In this document: positions 51,314 to 62,472 of the stretch, in pieces
Layout of the letters: each line of letters starts with the position of its first letter
How positions within the stretch are numbered: the stretch's first letter is position 1
NCBI GenBank assembly: GCA_025175895.1
Contig: CM046006.1
Location: 62,888,288-62,952,287 of the forward strand
DNA length: 64,000 nucleotides
Reading direction: 5' to 3'
From: Wurfbainia villosa
Taxonomy: Eukaryota; Streptophyta; Magnoliopsida; Zingiberales; Zingiberaceae
The notes under the pieces: generated by a model
Told to the model about the DNA's origin: nothing
The model's database searches: none
What the model saw: the letters and a program-made list of their open reading frames with translations, nothing else
Position numbers and translations under genes: made by a program

Positions 51314-53805
51314 GGAATCATCCTTGTCTGCTCGAAGTCGGCATCCGTATACCCGCGTATCACCATGTCCCCTTCTCCATATATTAGGAACACATCCTTA
51401 GTTCTTCTCAAGTACTTAAGGATCGTCTTAACAGCCGCCCAATGATCCATTCCTGGATCGGATTGGTATCTGCTCGTGACACTCAAAGCGTACGATACAT
51501 CGGGCCTCGTACATAACATAGCATACATGATAGATCCTATTGCGGATGCATAGGGAATCTTACTCATGCAAATCCCCTCGTCTTCTGTGCGCGGACACAT
51601 AGACTTCGAAAGGTGTACCCCATGCCTGATGGGCAGATAACCTTTCTTGGATTCCGACATGCTAAACCTCTTTAGCACTCGGTCTATATATGTAGACTGC
51701 GAAAGACCAAGCAACCGTTTCGATCTATCTCTATAGATCTTAATCCCAAGGATGTAGGTTGCTTCTCCCAGGTCTTTCATGGAGAATGTCTTGGATAACC
51801 AAACCTTAACTGACTGTAAGATTGACACATCGTTTCCTATAAGTAATATATCATCGACATACAATACTAGGAACACGACTGCACTCCCATTAACCTTCTT
51901 GTACACACAAGGTTCGTCTGGATTTTGTGAGAAATCAAACTTTTTGATCGTCTCATCAAAACGGATATTCCAGCTCCTGGATGCTTGCTTCAATCCATAA
52001 ATGGATCGTCGCAATTTGCATACCTTGGTTTTATCAACCGATGTGAAACCCTCAGGCTGTATCATATACATGTCCTCGAGCAGGTTTCCATTAAGGAAAG
52101 CTGTTTTCACATCCATCTGCCATATCTCATAATCATAATGAGCCGCTATGGCCAGGAGCATCCGAATGGATTTAAGCATAGCTACAGGCGAATAGGTTTC
52201 GTCATAATCAACACCTTGTTTTTGACGATATCCTTTCGCCACCAATCTAGCCTTATAGGTAATCACATTACCAACCATGTCGGTTTTCTTCTTGAAAACC
52301 CACTTGCACCCTATAGGCTTAATGCCTTCAGGTGGGTCAACCAAGTTCCAAACTTGGTTTTCGTACATGGAATCCATTTCCGACTTCATGGCACCAAGCC
52401 ACTTATCCCTTTTTGAACTTGTCAGCACTTCTTCATAACTGGTAGGCTCCTCATCATCAATGAGTAACACGTCGTTCGATTCACTTACGAGAAATCCATA
52501 TCTCTCAGGAATATTGCGTGTTCTACCAGATCTACGAAGATGTGGTGTTACAATAGGTCCAGCCGATTGCTCATTACTATGAGTTGTCGACTGTTGTGCT
52601 TCACCAGGTATCTCATCAATGTCTATTTGAGTCTCTCGAGCCTCCTCAAGCTCGACGATACTCCCACTGTTTTCTTGCAAGAGAAACTCTTTCTCTAGAA
52701 ACACAACATGCCTTGAAACAAACACCTTTTGTTCCACAGGATGATAGAATTGGTAACCCCTTGTTTCCTTAGGGTATCCAATAAATAGACATTTATTAGA
52801 CTTAGCATCCAGTTTGTCTGATACAGTCCGCTTCACATAAGCAGGACAACCCCATATCTTCAAGTAAGATACATGAGGTTTCTTACCATTCCATATCTCA
52901 TATGGAGTAGTTGAGACTACCTTGGTAGGCATTCTGTTTAACAAGTAAACAGCTGTCTGAAGTGCATAACCCCAAAAGGACTTGGGAAGAGTCGCATGAT
53001 TCATCATTGACCTGACCATGTCCAACAAGATCCGGTTACGCCTCTCAGATACACCATTATGCTGTGGTGTATAGGGCGGAGTCCATTGAGACAATATGCC
53101 ATTGTCTCTTAGATAATCAAGAAACTCTTGACTTAAGTATTCACCACCTCGATCCGATCGAAGTATTTTAATACTTTTGTCATGTTGTTTCTCTACTTCA
53201 TTTCTGAATTCTTTGAACCTTTCAAATGCTTCAGACTTGTGTTTCATCAGGAACACATACCCAAACCGTGAGTGATCATCGGTGAAGGTAATGAAGTAGC
53301 TATAGCCTCCTAAAGCTTGAGTTGACATAGGTCCACATACATCAGTATGTACTAGACCTAGTAACTCTCCCACTCGTTCACCTTTTCCAGTAAAAGGTAA
53401 CTTGGTCATCTTTCCTTTTAAGCATGATTCGCATGTATCGTATGAATCCAATTCAAACGATTCTAGAATTCCACATCGGTGTAATTCGGACATGCGTTTC
53501 TTGCTTATATGGCCAAGACGACAATGCCACATATAGGAGTCTATGTGATTATCCTTTCGAGCACGCGTGTTGCTCGCTTCGATATTGAAAATGTCACTGG
53601 ATACGTCCAACGTATAAATGCCATTACTCAAAGTTCCAGTTCCATAAAGTACGCCATTCAAAGTTATATAACAACAATTGTTACTAAACGTCAAATGGAA
53701 ACCATTTCTATTTAAGCAGGAAATAGAAACAATGTTCTTTATTAGAGAAGGAACATAATAGCAATTGTCCAGTTCCAAGACTAGTCCACTAGGGAGCTTC
53801 AGCAA
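51286..53805 (-). pseudogene. Main pol frame of D: integrase, RT, start of RNase H (839 codons)
   Basis: In order: the protease end LPSGLVLELDNCYYVP, the HHCC region (WHCRLGHISKKRM, CESCLKGK), the integrase core with aspartates in VHTDVCGP and RSDRGGEYL and the glutamate in GVSERRNR, then RT with KPIGCKWVFKKK, VDYDETYSPVAMLKSIR, WQMDVKTAFLNGNLL, YGLKQASRSWN and the catalytic LYVDDILLIGND, and the start of RNase H (GYTDADF). All catalytic residues I can check are present. The apparent start at 53805 is only the first ATG after a TGA at 53851-53853; relatives have CGA (arginine) there. Confidence 0.88.
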
Positions 53806-54160
53806 ATAAGTTCCGATGGTGACCGCAGCAACCTTTGCTCCATTGCCAACTCACAAATTTGACTCCCCTCTGACAAGTCTTCTTCTATTCCTTAGCCTTT
53901 GTATGTCATTACATATATGTGAGCTACACCCAGTATCCAATACCCAAGTGTCTAAGGAAATAGAATGACAATCAATAACGAAGATACCTGAAGAGGATGG
54001 GGCATCGGATGCCTTCTTCTTCTTCATGGACTCAAGATAAATCTTGCAGTTTCTTCGCCAGTGGCCTTCCTTGCCACAGTGATGGCAAGTGCCCTTTTGC
54101 GCTGGTTCCGCCTTCTTTGCCTTTTTGTTCTTTCCTTTCTTCTATTCTTTTGCCTTCCTC
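53806..54160 (-). pseudogene. Zinc knuckle and protease of D
   Basis: Reading leftwards: a CCHC knuckle (CHHCGKEGHWRRNC, about 54090-54050), a lysine-rich linker, and the protease site (WVLDTGCSSHI, about 53950). TGA at 53851-53853 ends the frame before VGNGAKVAA. The change from CGA fits deamination of a methylated CpG. Confidence 0.8.
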
Positions 54161-54796
54161 TTAGAACCTTTATTTGAGGAATCAACTAACAGAACCGCCT
54201 TCTCTTCATGCTTTACAGAAGGCTCCACAGTCTTCAGCATATTGAGGAGCTCGGGAATGGTGGATTCCAATTTGTTCATCCGATAGTTCATCACAAATTG
54301 CGAGAAACTCTTGGGCAAACAATGCAGAATTAAGTCAATACTTAACTCATGATCCATCACAAAACCGAGGGTAGCTAGCGCTCGATGTACCGTTCATCTT
54401 TAGCACAAAGCGCACTCTGAGAACCTTCTTGCATCTTCGTAGTGAAGAGGAGCCTAGAGACCTCGAACCTTTCGGATCTCGCTTGCTCATCGAACAACTC
54501 ATGAAGATGGAAGACCATAGTATTAGCATCCATATGCTCATGCTGCTTTTGCAGCTCAGGTACCATCGCCGCTAGCATGATGCAACTCGCCAGCTCAGAA
54601 TCTGCCACATGTTTACGGCGGACCAACATTTGATGCAGGTTGCATCGTCCTTAGGACGGTCAGGAAGAGGCTCTTCAAGGACATATGGAAGCTTTTCCGC
54701 CTTGAGAACAATTCTCAGGTTTCTAAGCCAGTCCAGGAAGTTAGGCCCAGTCAGTTTGTTCGAATCCAAAATAGTGCGCAAATTCAAAGACGTCAT
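54142..54796 (-). pseudogene. gag of D with frameshifts
   Basis: Start at the ATG 54796 (MTSLNLRTILDSNKL). The copia Gag core is recognisable in three frames: NFLDWLRNLRIVLKAEK (to about 54640), HVADSELASCIMLAAM and QARSERFEVSRLLF (54629-54375), and FVMNYRMNKLESTIPELL (54360-54142). Frameshifts lie near 54635 and about 54365-54420. The region then runs into the knuckle. Confidence 0.82.
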
Positions 54797-56040
54797 GATC
54801 AATTTATTGACCTAGAAATACAAAGCGAGCATATATGAAAATGATTTTAAAAATGCATCAATATACATTTATAAATCCCATTCATTTTTAATTTCAAAAC
54901 CCCAAAATCACTTGGAGATTGTAGGTCCATCTCGAATGGTGATATCCATCATAGTTATGAACAACCTTGAGAGAGTCAACAAGCCATTCATAACTCTGAC
55001 GGTAGGTATCATCTATACCGATTGCATATCCCGTATATGCAACTATCACAATGTGCTATCAACTAATTGAATGTTCACACATACATCGGGTTGTTAACAC
55101 ATTAACAAGTATGCATCATATGCATAGCACCCAACTTCACCTCCCTTTACATCGACCTTGGAGAGAGTCCAACAAGCCGATGCTCCAGGTTAAAGCCAAC
55201 CCATTAATCGGGACATAGTTTTAATATGGTTAGGCGCATTCAACCAATTAGCCCAGCTTGGAGAGAGTCCAACAACCAAAGCTAACGATTGACCTCGACT
55301 CTTACCATATTAGTATTAAACTATTCCATGGTTTGAACATGTTCGGGTTCGAGCCGGGCTTGGAGAGAGTTCAACAACCCAAACAAGAAACAGAACTCTG
55401 GTTCTAACCATATTAATGGAAGGTGTAGGCTTTAATATTGATTAAGGGTTTTTATGTCTCATCCTCTTTGCATGCAAATAACTATTATCTACATGGCATG
55501 ACATACATGACATACATCTACATGTCACGACACGCATGGCATAATGTTATGCATCTAATGAAATTACATGGCATACAATTATGTCATGTATAAAATTTCC
55601 TTATATGTCATAACTATTTATGGAAATAAAATATGTTTAAGATTTGATTCTCCAAATCAAATCATAATTAAATTAGGAAACAAATTTCCAAATCTAATCA
55701 CATATTTTATTCATGGAATTATTTGATTAAGGAAAATCTATTTAGGAAACCAATTTCCTAAATCATTGAAACTACTTATGGAAATAAAATATTTTAAGAT
55801 TTGATTTCCCAAATCAAATCATGATTAAATTAGGAAACAAATTTCCAGAATCTAATCAAATATTTTATTTATGGAAAATATCAATTTCCATAAATACTTC
55901 CAACTTTCCAAAAGTGGAAGATTTCCATAAATACTTCTAGACTTTCCAAAATTGAAAATTTTCCATAAATACTTCTAAATTTCCAGAAATACATTATGAC
56001 TATCGCAAAACCAATTTTACGATTATGTCGAAACACAACC
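54797..56040 (-). other. Leader of D
   Basis: Non-coding. It has four spaced copies of a CTTGGAGAGAGTCCAACAA-like word (about 54964, 55156, 55257 and 55359) and a 105-base direct repeat at 55612-55716 and 55770-55875. That repeat is AT-rich and contains the pairing words GATTTGATT and AAATCAAATC. Confidence 0.75.
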
Positions 56041-56056
56041 TGGGCTCTGATACCAC
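56041..56056 (-). other. Primer-binding site of D
   Basis: TGGGCTCTGATACCAC is the complement of GTGGTATCAGAGCCCA, next to the LTR end TGTTGGG. Confidence 0.9.
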
Positions 56057-58232
56057 TGTTGGGTTTCCGGCACCGCGGCGTGTGTGTGTTCGATCATGTT
56101 TCGTAAACATGAGCACAGCGGAAGCAATAAAAATAATAAATCTATATTTATTACAACACACACAACACACGCATGCATATTACAACAAGTGTAGACATAA
56201 CCGTAAATTAAAATTTGCAATAAAAGAAAATTATCTGTGTTATACCTTTCGTAGGACGTGTAGCGGGAACGGCATCAACCGGAACGATCCTCGTAAGAAT
56301 CGTCTCTATCCGTATCCACGCCGAGCTCCTCGGGATGACTTCGCTAAGTCACGAGCTTCGTCTTCGTACGGGTTACTAGCCTCGTGTTGAAGACGACGTG
56401 ATCGAGAGATGATCACGATCCGAATCCAAATTCGGATCCAAAGCGAGTTCTCAAAACTCGATTCTCGGAGAGGTATTCGTCAACCGTTTGGCGAATCCGC
56501 CGTCCCCACCTCAGAGGATTACGGAGATCAAATCCCGGTAAGTTAGCCGCTGTCGGGCACTAACCATCGTCCAAGCGGCTCCGGCGAGGAGGAGAAGCTG
56601 TCCAGAAAATTGGACAGCTTGGTGGAGGATATAGGCGCCGGCCAACCAAGGAAAGAAAAGGCTCACCTTGATGCCAAACCTATAGGAGATCACAGGAGGG
56701 TCGCCGGAGGATAGCCGGCTGAAGCTTGGATGCCGGCAACAAGTTGGACCTAGGGTTGGCACCGAAAACTCCTTCAAGGGGTGGGCGGCAACTCCAAGGG
56801 CTAGGGTTTTGGATTAGGGCTTAATTATCCCTTAAGCCCTCTTTTATAGAGAACTACTTCTCTTAATGGTTATTGGATCATAACCATTAGGCCCATTAAC
56901 CCGCTCCATTAAGATAAGTTAAAATAAACCAAACCATGATGGTTTATTTTAAGTTAAAATGAACCGAACCAATTTTTGGTTCATTCGTTTAAAATAAACC
57001 AAACCCTTTGATTTATTCTCATCCATTGGATTAGAACCAAACCATTTTGGTCCATCCATTATGTCTTCATAAGACACGGCCCATCCACGCTTCCATTGCG
57101 ACTGAAACAATTTCATGCTCGCTTTATGTTTGGTCCAACCAAACATAGTTTCTCTCGATGCGAGAATCCCATTCTCAAGCTCGTTTTAAATCCTTTGGAT
57201 TACACTCGTTGTCGTGTGACCAAATAGGTTCTCGGTTTATGTTGGTAGTCTATAATTAACCATTAATTTTAGAATGATCATGAGTGGCACCTAGTAGTAC
57301 ATCATGATCCCCAATTAGCGAAAAGATCAGCGGTTGATCGAACTATTTACGAAACCCTTGATGCTTCGAATGATTCGTGCCCCATTCCCTTCACTCATCT
57401 TATACCCACTTGGTTCAGGACATGGTCTATAGTGTCAGTCCCCACTAGGCTGACTACGTCACACCTAGCCCAAGTATCATTTCCTCGTCCTACAGATTCT
57501 AGTTACTCCACATGTATCGAAGAGTACCTTACTCTAAACATGTAATGCTTTGGCCAAAGACTTTAGTAACAATCCGACGAGAGGCCATGGGTATACATCT
57601 CCTCGCAAGGAGTGGTGTATCCTTTATAGGCTATTCAAACACCTTCGATCACTTCGACTTATACCCAATCATCCCGGGTCCACATCTCCTTAGGGATGTT
57701 TGCTTAAGATGTCAAAGCATAAGTCTCCATGATCAAGATGACTTGAATACCGCAAGTCAAAGGAACATCGCACTTAAGCCACAGTAAGAACTTCATTGAC
57801 ATATCTATATATGCAGAGAACCATATGAAGTCTTACAGCTGGTCACTCCAATGAACTAGTTACCATAACTAGCATCCACGATTAACTCCGGACATCACAA
57901 TGTCTCCAGCTAGTGAGAATCAGCTGCTTGGATACACCAAGGAGTATACCTCGTGCTAGTCTCGACAGAATTGATGGTGTCCAAATCCATCAATTCATCG
58001 ACTAGGGACAATTCCGATACATCACAATTACACACGTAGAGATACTCACTTGTTGTGATCCAATCACAAATTCTCTCATGCTGTGAATCGTATCGTGGAC
58101 ATCCAGTAAATGAGTTTAAGATCCAATCAAATACATGAAACATGTATACTCAAATAGTGAATCTTCATTTATCATATAAATGGTTCATACATAAGGCGAT
58201 TGCCTTAGGACATCTCTCATATATTACTAACA
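56057..58232 (-). repeat. 5' LTR of D (right)
   Basis: On the plus strand it starts TGTTGGGTTTCCGG and ends ATTACTAACA. Differences from the left LTR are scattered substitutions and a few small indels, including about 25-30 bases missing near 56745. Confidence 0.93.
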
Positions 58233-58237
58233 CGGAC
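58233..58237. repeat. Target-site duplication of D, right copy
   Basis: CGGAC, matching 48653-48657. Confidence 0.92.
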
Positions 58238-59316
58238 CACCAAAACTTCTCTTTCAGGTCTTGATACATTTTGGTGGATCCCGGATGCATAGAATAGGGG
58301 GTTCCGTGAGCCTACCCTAGTATCTTTTTGCGTAGTTTCGGATCGTTAGGGATACATAACCGATCCCTAAGGTATAATACTCCGCTATTGGCGATACGGA
58401 AACCCTCGCCTTTTCCTTCTAGGATCTTCTGCTTGATCCTTTGGAGACTTGGATCATCACTTTGTTTTGCTAATATGTCATCGAATAGTGCTGGTATTAT
58501 TGCCATGGTCGAAACTGCCCGGAAATAACCTCAATTCCATAGCGCATAATTTCCTTCTCCAGCGGTCGAGACAATACCAATAAGGACATCAGGGTGGCAC
58601 TGGACTTCCTGTAGAGTGCATCGGCCACTTTGTTTGCCTTGCCAGGATGGTAAAAGATCTCGCAGTCATAGTCCTTCATGAGCTCCAGCCATCTACGTTG
58701 TCTCATATTGAGGTCCTTCTGAGTGAAGAAATACCGCAGACTTTGGTGATCCGTATAAATCTTGCACTGTGCTCCATATAGATAGTGCCTCCATACCTTG
58801 AGAGCGAAGACCACAGCTGCTAGCTCTAAATCGTGAGTGGGATAGTTCTTTTCATATTCCTTGAGTTACCTAGAGGCATAGGCAATAACTTTACCCCTCT
58901 ACATAAGTACAGCTCCGAGTCCCAATCTGGAGGCATCGCTGTACATGTCGAAGCTCTTGTCGTTCTCTGGGAGAGTAAGGATTGGAGCACTTGTAAGTCT
59001 CCTTTTTAGTTCCAAGAAACTCTTCTCACATTCCTCCGTCCATACATACTTCTTGTTCTTCCGGGTGAGAACTGTCATAGGTGCTGCTATTCTGGCGAAG
59101 TCTTCTACGAATTTTCGGTAATAGCCCACTAATCTGAGAAAACTCCTCACTTCGCTAGCATTCTTTGGTCTGCTCCAGTTACTCACAGCTTCAATCTTTC
59201 TTGGGTCTACCATAACTCCGTCTTTGGATATAATATGACCCAGAAAAGATACTTGATCGAGCCAGAATTCACATTTGGAGAACTTGGCATATAGTTGCTT
59301 TTCTCGAAGAATCTAT
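58238..59316 (-). pseudogene. Gypsy RT end, RNase H and integrase zinc region
   Basis: From 59316 leftwards: the RT end (LYAKFSKCEFW, FLGHIIS), the connection VGYYRKFVEDFARIA, RNase H with FDMYSDASRLGLGAVLM, then after a stop YTDHQSLRYFFTQ, RQRRWLELMKDYDC and PGKANKVADAL, and the start of integrase (DRLCIPND, HPGSTKMYQDLKEKFWW). Stops and frame breaks near 58865 and 58520 show decay. It is cut on the right by G, inside RT, and on the left by D, inside the integrase zinc region. Confidence 0.85.
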
Positions 59317-60769
59317 TGTTGGTGCAATCGGCCCAGGTCACGATTGACCAGGACTCGAGTTTGACTCGAGTGATGTTTTGATGTTTCGACAAAAACATAT
59401 GACAATGTAATTGTCATGGGAAATTCCAAGTCTTGAGTACTTGGCATGGGAAGTCCAAGTGGGACACTTGGCATTTTGGTAAAGTCCAAGCATGGGTCTT
59501 GGCAATGGAAAGTCCAACATGAGTTGGCAAGGAAAGTCCAAGTAGGACACTTGGCATTTGGGAAAGTCCAAGTTTTGAGTACTTGGCATATAAAGTCCAA
59601 CATGGGTTGGCAAGGAAAAGTCCAAGCATGGTCTTGGCATGGAAAGTCCAACATGGGTTGGCAAGGGAAAGTCCAAGCTTGAGTCTTGGCATTTGAGAAG
59701 TCCAAGGGGTTTGATATTGGCGGCGTAAAGTCCAAGTGGGAGTCTTGGCAGCATAAGTCCAATGGTTGGCGGCGTAAAGTCCAAGCGGAGTTTTGGCGGC
59801 GTAAGTCCAATGTGCCTTAGCGGTGTAGACACCGTTAGCATGACATAGCCGATGAAATCACCTGAAGGCTAGCGCGATGGATGAACAAGTCATGGATGAC
59901 TTGGAGGGATCCGAGAGGCGTGAGGCTGATGGAGGTGGCTAGAAGGCTTATGTCTAGGCTAAGGGTGGTCTAGCAAGTATGGGGGAACCATACTTGGGCT
60001 AAAACCTCATGTTTAAGGTGTGCCGATCAGTGCCATGGCGGCAATGACCGACCGAGTCAACTAGGGTTTGATCAAGGAAGTGGTTTAGCAAATGACCGCC
60101 AGGTGGGCAAATGATCGATGGCTCGAGCAATGATCGATCGTGGTGATCAGTCGACCGGGTGCTCGGTGAATTCGCCATAGAATGGAGTCGTAGACTGACC
60201 GTCGGTCGAGTGAGACTCCATCGGGCCGATCAAGGGTATGATCGCCGATCGATGAAGATCCGCTGGACTTATCCAAAGATGGATTCAGCCGATAGAGGAA
60301 AAAGCATCGGTTTTCTTGGGCGTTTTGAAGTGATTTGCTGCTGTAAATCAGGGTCTTCAAGTGCTAGTCCAAGGCAATCAACAAGCAAGCTTCCAAAGAG
60401 TTTTTGTAAAGTGTTCTTTACTTCTCTTGTTGTATTTCTTATTGTATTTTCTTGTTGCATTTGATTATTGTTGTAATCACATTGTAAGGGGTTTCTCCGC
60501 CTCCGACTTGTGTCGAGAAGGAGTGTTTTATAGTGGTGTGTGATTGACATCCCTAGGGTTCGTACGAACCCGATCCGTGGAGTAGGAACTGTGCGGTTCC
60601 GAACCACGTTAAACAATTGTGTTCGTGTGTGATTGTTTATTTCGTTATTGCTTTCATTTCTATTTCCGCTGTGCTAACGAATTTGTAGAGACGATCAGGC
60701 GAACGATTTCCATCATCATACGGTCACACGCTATTCACCCCCCCTCTAGCCATTACAAATATCCTAACA
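59317..60769 (+). repeat. 5' LTR of G with a stem-loop minisatellite
   Basis: It starts TGTTGGTGCAATCGGCCC and ends ATCCTAACA, with the U5 box at about 60730. At 59427-59820 is an array of about 15 units, each a small inverted repeat. From about 60020 to 60260 the sequence is full of GATCG and GACCG words in place of the CAGTCGACTG array of B. Confidence 0.9.
59427..59820. repeat. Array of CCAAG..CTTGG stem-loop units
   Basis: About 15 tandem units of 20-30 bases. Examples: CCAAGTGGGACACTTGG, CCAACATGGGTTGG, CCAAGCATGGTCTTGG. When the left arm changes from CCAAG to CCAAC the right arm changes from CTTGG to GTTGG. The last units are degenerate. Confidence 0.88.
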
Positions 60770-60785
60770 AGTGGTATCAGAGCCC
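60770..60785 (+). other. Primer-binding site of G
   Basis: AGTGGTATCAGAGCCC directly follows the LTR end. Confidence 0.9.
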
Positions 60786-60861
60786 GGGGCTCTTCTACGG
60801 ATTAACAACCGGGAGCAAGAAGCTAGAGGGAAGACGATGGATCTTTAAGAAAGATGGGGCG

Positions 60862-62472
60862 ATGACACAACAATTCCACCCCCCTTTGACCGCGAACATT
60901 TCGTGTATTGGAAAGGTAGGATGGAATATTTTCTAAAGAAAAATATAGAAAATTGGTTTGCCATGATTATAGGTTTTGATGCTCCAAGAGGAGAGAACGG
61001 CAAAATCCTCAAAATGAAGCTATAGACCGAGGAGCAACGGCAAAAATTCAAGACAACCGTTAAGGTAACAAAAATGTTGGTTAACTTGATACCTAACGAC
61101 ATTTTGTCTAGATTAGGAAGCTATAGGGATGCCAAGGAATTGTGGAACAAGTTGGTCAAGTTCCACGACAATCCCGAATCGGTCCAAGAAGACTTGGAAG
61201 AGGAGGAGACCGAAGAGGAAGCTTCGTCATCCTCACAAGAAAGTGAGGAGTCAACTTCCGGATCGGAGAAAGAATAGGTGGAAGAGGTGGAAGAAGTATC
61301 CACTCCTAGGATTGAGGAGGAGAGACCATCTATACCGGAGCAAAATCAAGAAGAGACCTCAACCTCCGGGAGGAATGAAGAACTCACTCCGGCCACCACT
61401 ACCGAACTAGGTAACTCAAGCAATTCAATCTTAAATAAAATCCATATAATTTGCTTTGAGTGTAGAGAAATCGGGCATTACAAGAGCAAATGCCCAAAGA
61501 AGATTAGGAAAGCTCCACCGGCACCAAAAGACAAGGATGTCGGTTCCCCAACACCTCAAGAAGCATATCATATGCTTCAAGTGCAATTCAAAAGGACATT
61601 ATAGGAATCAATGTCCTAGGGGGAGCAAAAAGACTCAAAAGGGAGCTTCACAAGTAGGGGGAGTCTCTAAGGCAAACCCTAAGGTATATTTTATTAATGC
61701 ATCCTCTAATTTAAATGTCAAAAAGCGTGCTAAGAATTTTAATTCTCTTATAATTTATCATAAAGAGCATGCTAGGAATAGACATATTTGTTTAGAAGCT
61801 AAAAATGTTAACCTTAGGAGTAAGGAGAAATTTGGGACTAATGTCCCTAAAAATATTTTAACTAAGGCATCTATTAGAAAAGTAGAGGATCACCTAGGCA
61901 TCAACCAAAAATGGATTAGACATATGCCTAGAAATAAAAATATCTCAAGAGAAAATGAGAAATCAAAAATTGAGATATTAGAAAAGGAAAATCAAGTCTT
62001 GAGGTCAAGACTTGAAAAACTGGAGAAGACCCTTAGGAACATCCAAAATCAATTTCAAGGGTCCAAAAGTCAAAGTCAACACCTAGGACCTAAGAGTCAA
62101 AAGTCAACCAAGGGCAAGCAAGGTTTGGGTCACAAACCTAAGCCTAAGGTGGCTTACCATAGTGTTCCATTTGATTATGGAACACTAACTAGGTCTAGGA
62201 AGACCAAGGTCAATGGGGAAGTCATCCCTAGGGTTGACCAAAGGTTGTGCCTAGTGGCTAGGGTTTCTAGAAAACCTAGGGTGGCCACTAAGAAGGTTGC
62301 AAGGGGAGTTACCCCTCGAGTCAACCTAGGTAAGACCACAATGACCAAGGCTAACAAGCCTAGGAGGGTCATTAGGAAGGTATCTAGGGAGGTTATCCCT
62401 AACGAATACCTAATTAACCCTAGGAGCTCAAATAGGTTTTGGGTTCCTAAGAGCGTGATTGATTCACGCTAG
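60862..62472 (+). pseudogene. gag of G, B-type with two knuckles, inactivated
   Basis: Start MTQQFHPP at 60862. A shift in the C run near 60878-60884 breaks the frame; the next frame carries FDREHFVYWKGRMEYFL, a TAG at 61023-61025, LIPNDILSRLGSYRDAKELW and an acidic serine region, with another TAG near 61276. The first knuckle is CFECREIGHYKSKC; a second shift near 61560 leads to CFKCNSKGHYRNQC, then the basic region, a coiled coil (LEKENQVLRSRLEKLEKT) and the end WVPKSVIDSR. The last 338 codons (61456-62472) are open. Confidence 0.85.

Larger units (their letters stand above)
48658..58232 (-). mobile_element. Element D: full-length copia with 2.2-kb LTRs, nested in gypsy
   Basis: A pair of long LTRs (48658-50864 and 56057-58232), primer site, leader of about 1.25 kb, gag, protease, integrase, RT and RNase H in copia order, and a perfect CGGAC duplication. 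The gag start TSLNLRTILDSNKLTGPNFLDWLRNLRIVLK, seen in parts, and the long leader relate it to C and to Angela/BARE-like elements (inference). Damage is light: a CGA-to-TGA change, a small deletion in RNase H and frameshifts in gag. It looks like a recent autonomous element that is now inactive. Confidence 0.92.
45466..59316 (-). mobile_element. Ty3/gypsy chromodomain element, minus strand, split by D and cut by G
   Basis: Right to left: RT end, RNase H, integrase zinc region (59316-58238), the nested D element, then integrase core and chromodomain-type C-terminus (48657-47487) and a 3' LTR (47441-45466). Joining the two sides of D at the CGGAC duplication restores the integrase reading frame. 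The upstream RT, protease, gag and 5' LTR lie beyond G and outside the window. The order RT-RNase H-integrase is diagnostic of gypsy. The chromovirus (Tekay-like) assignment is an inference from the C-terminal YEEATWE motif. Confidence 0.87.

Noticed and set aside
59313..59841. Minus-strand frames of about 165 codons across the G LTR
   Set aside because: They are produced by the tandem CCAAG units, whose length is close to a multiple of three. The repetitive peptide has no family.
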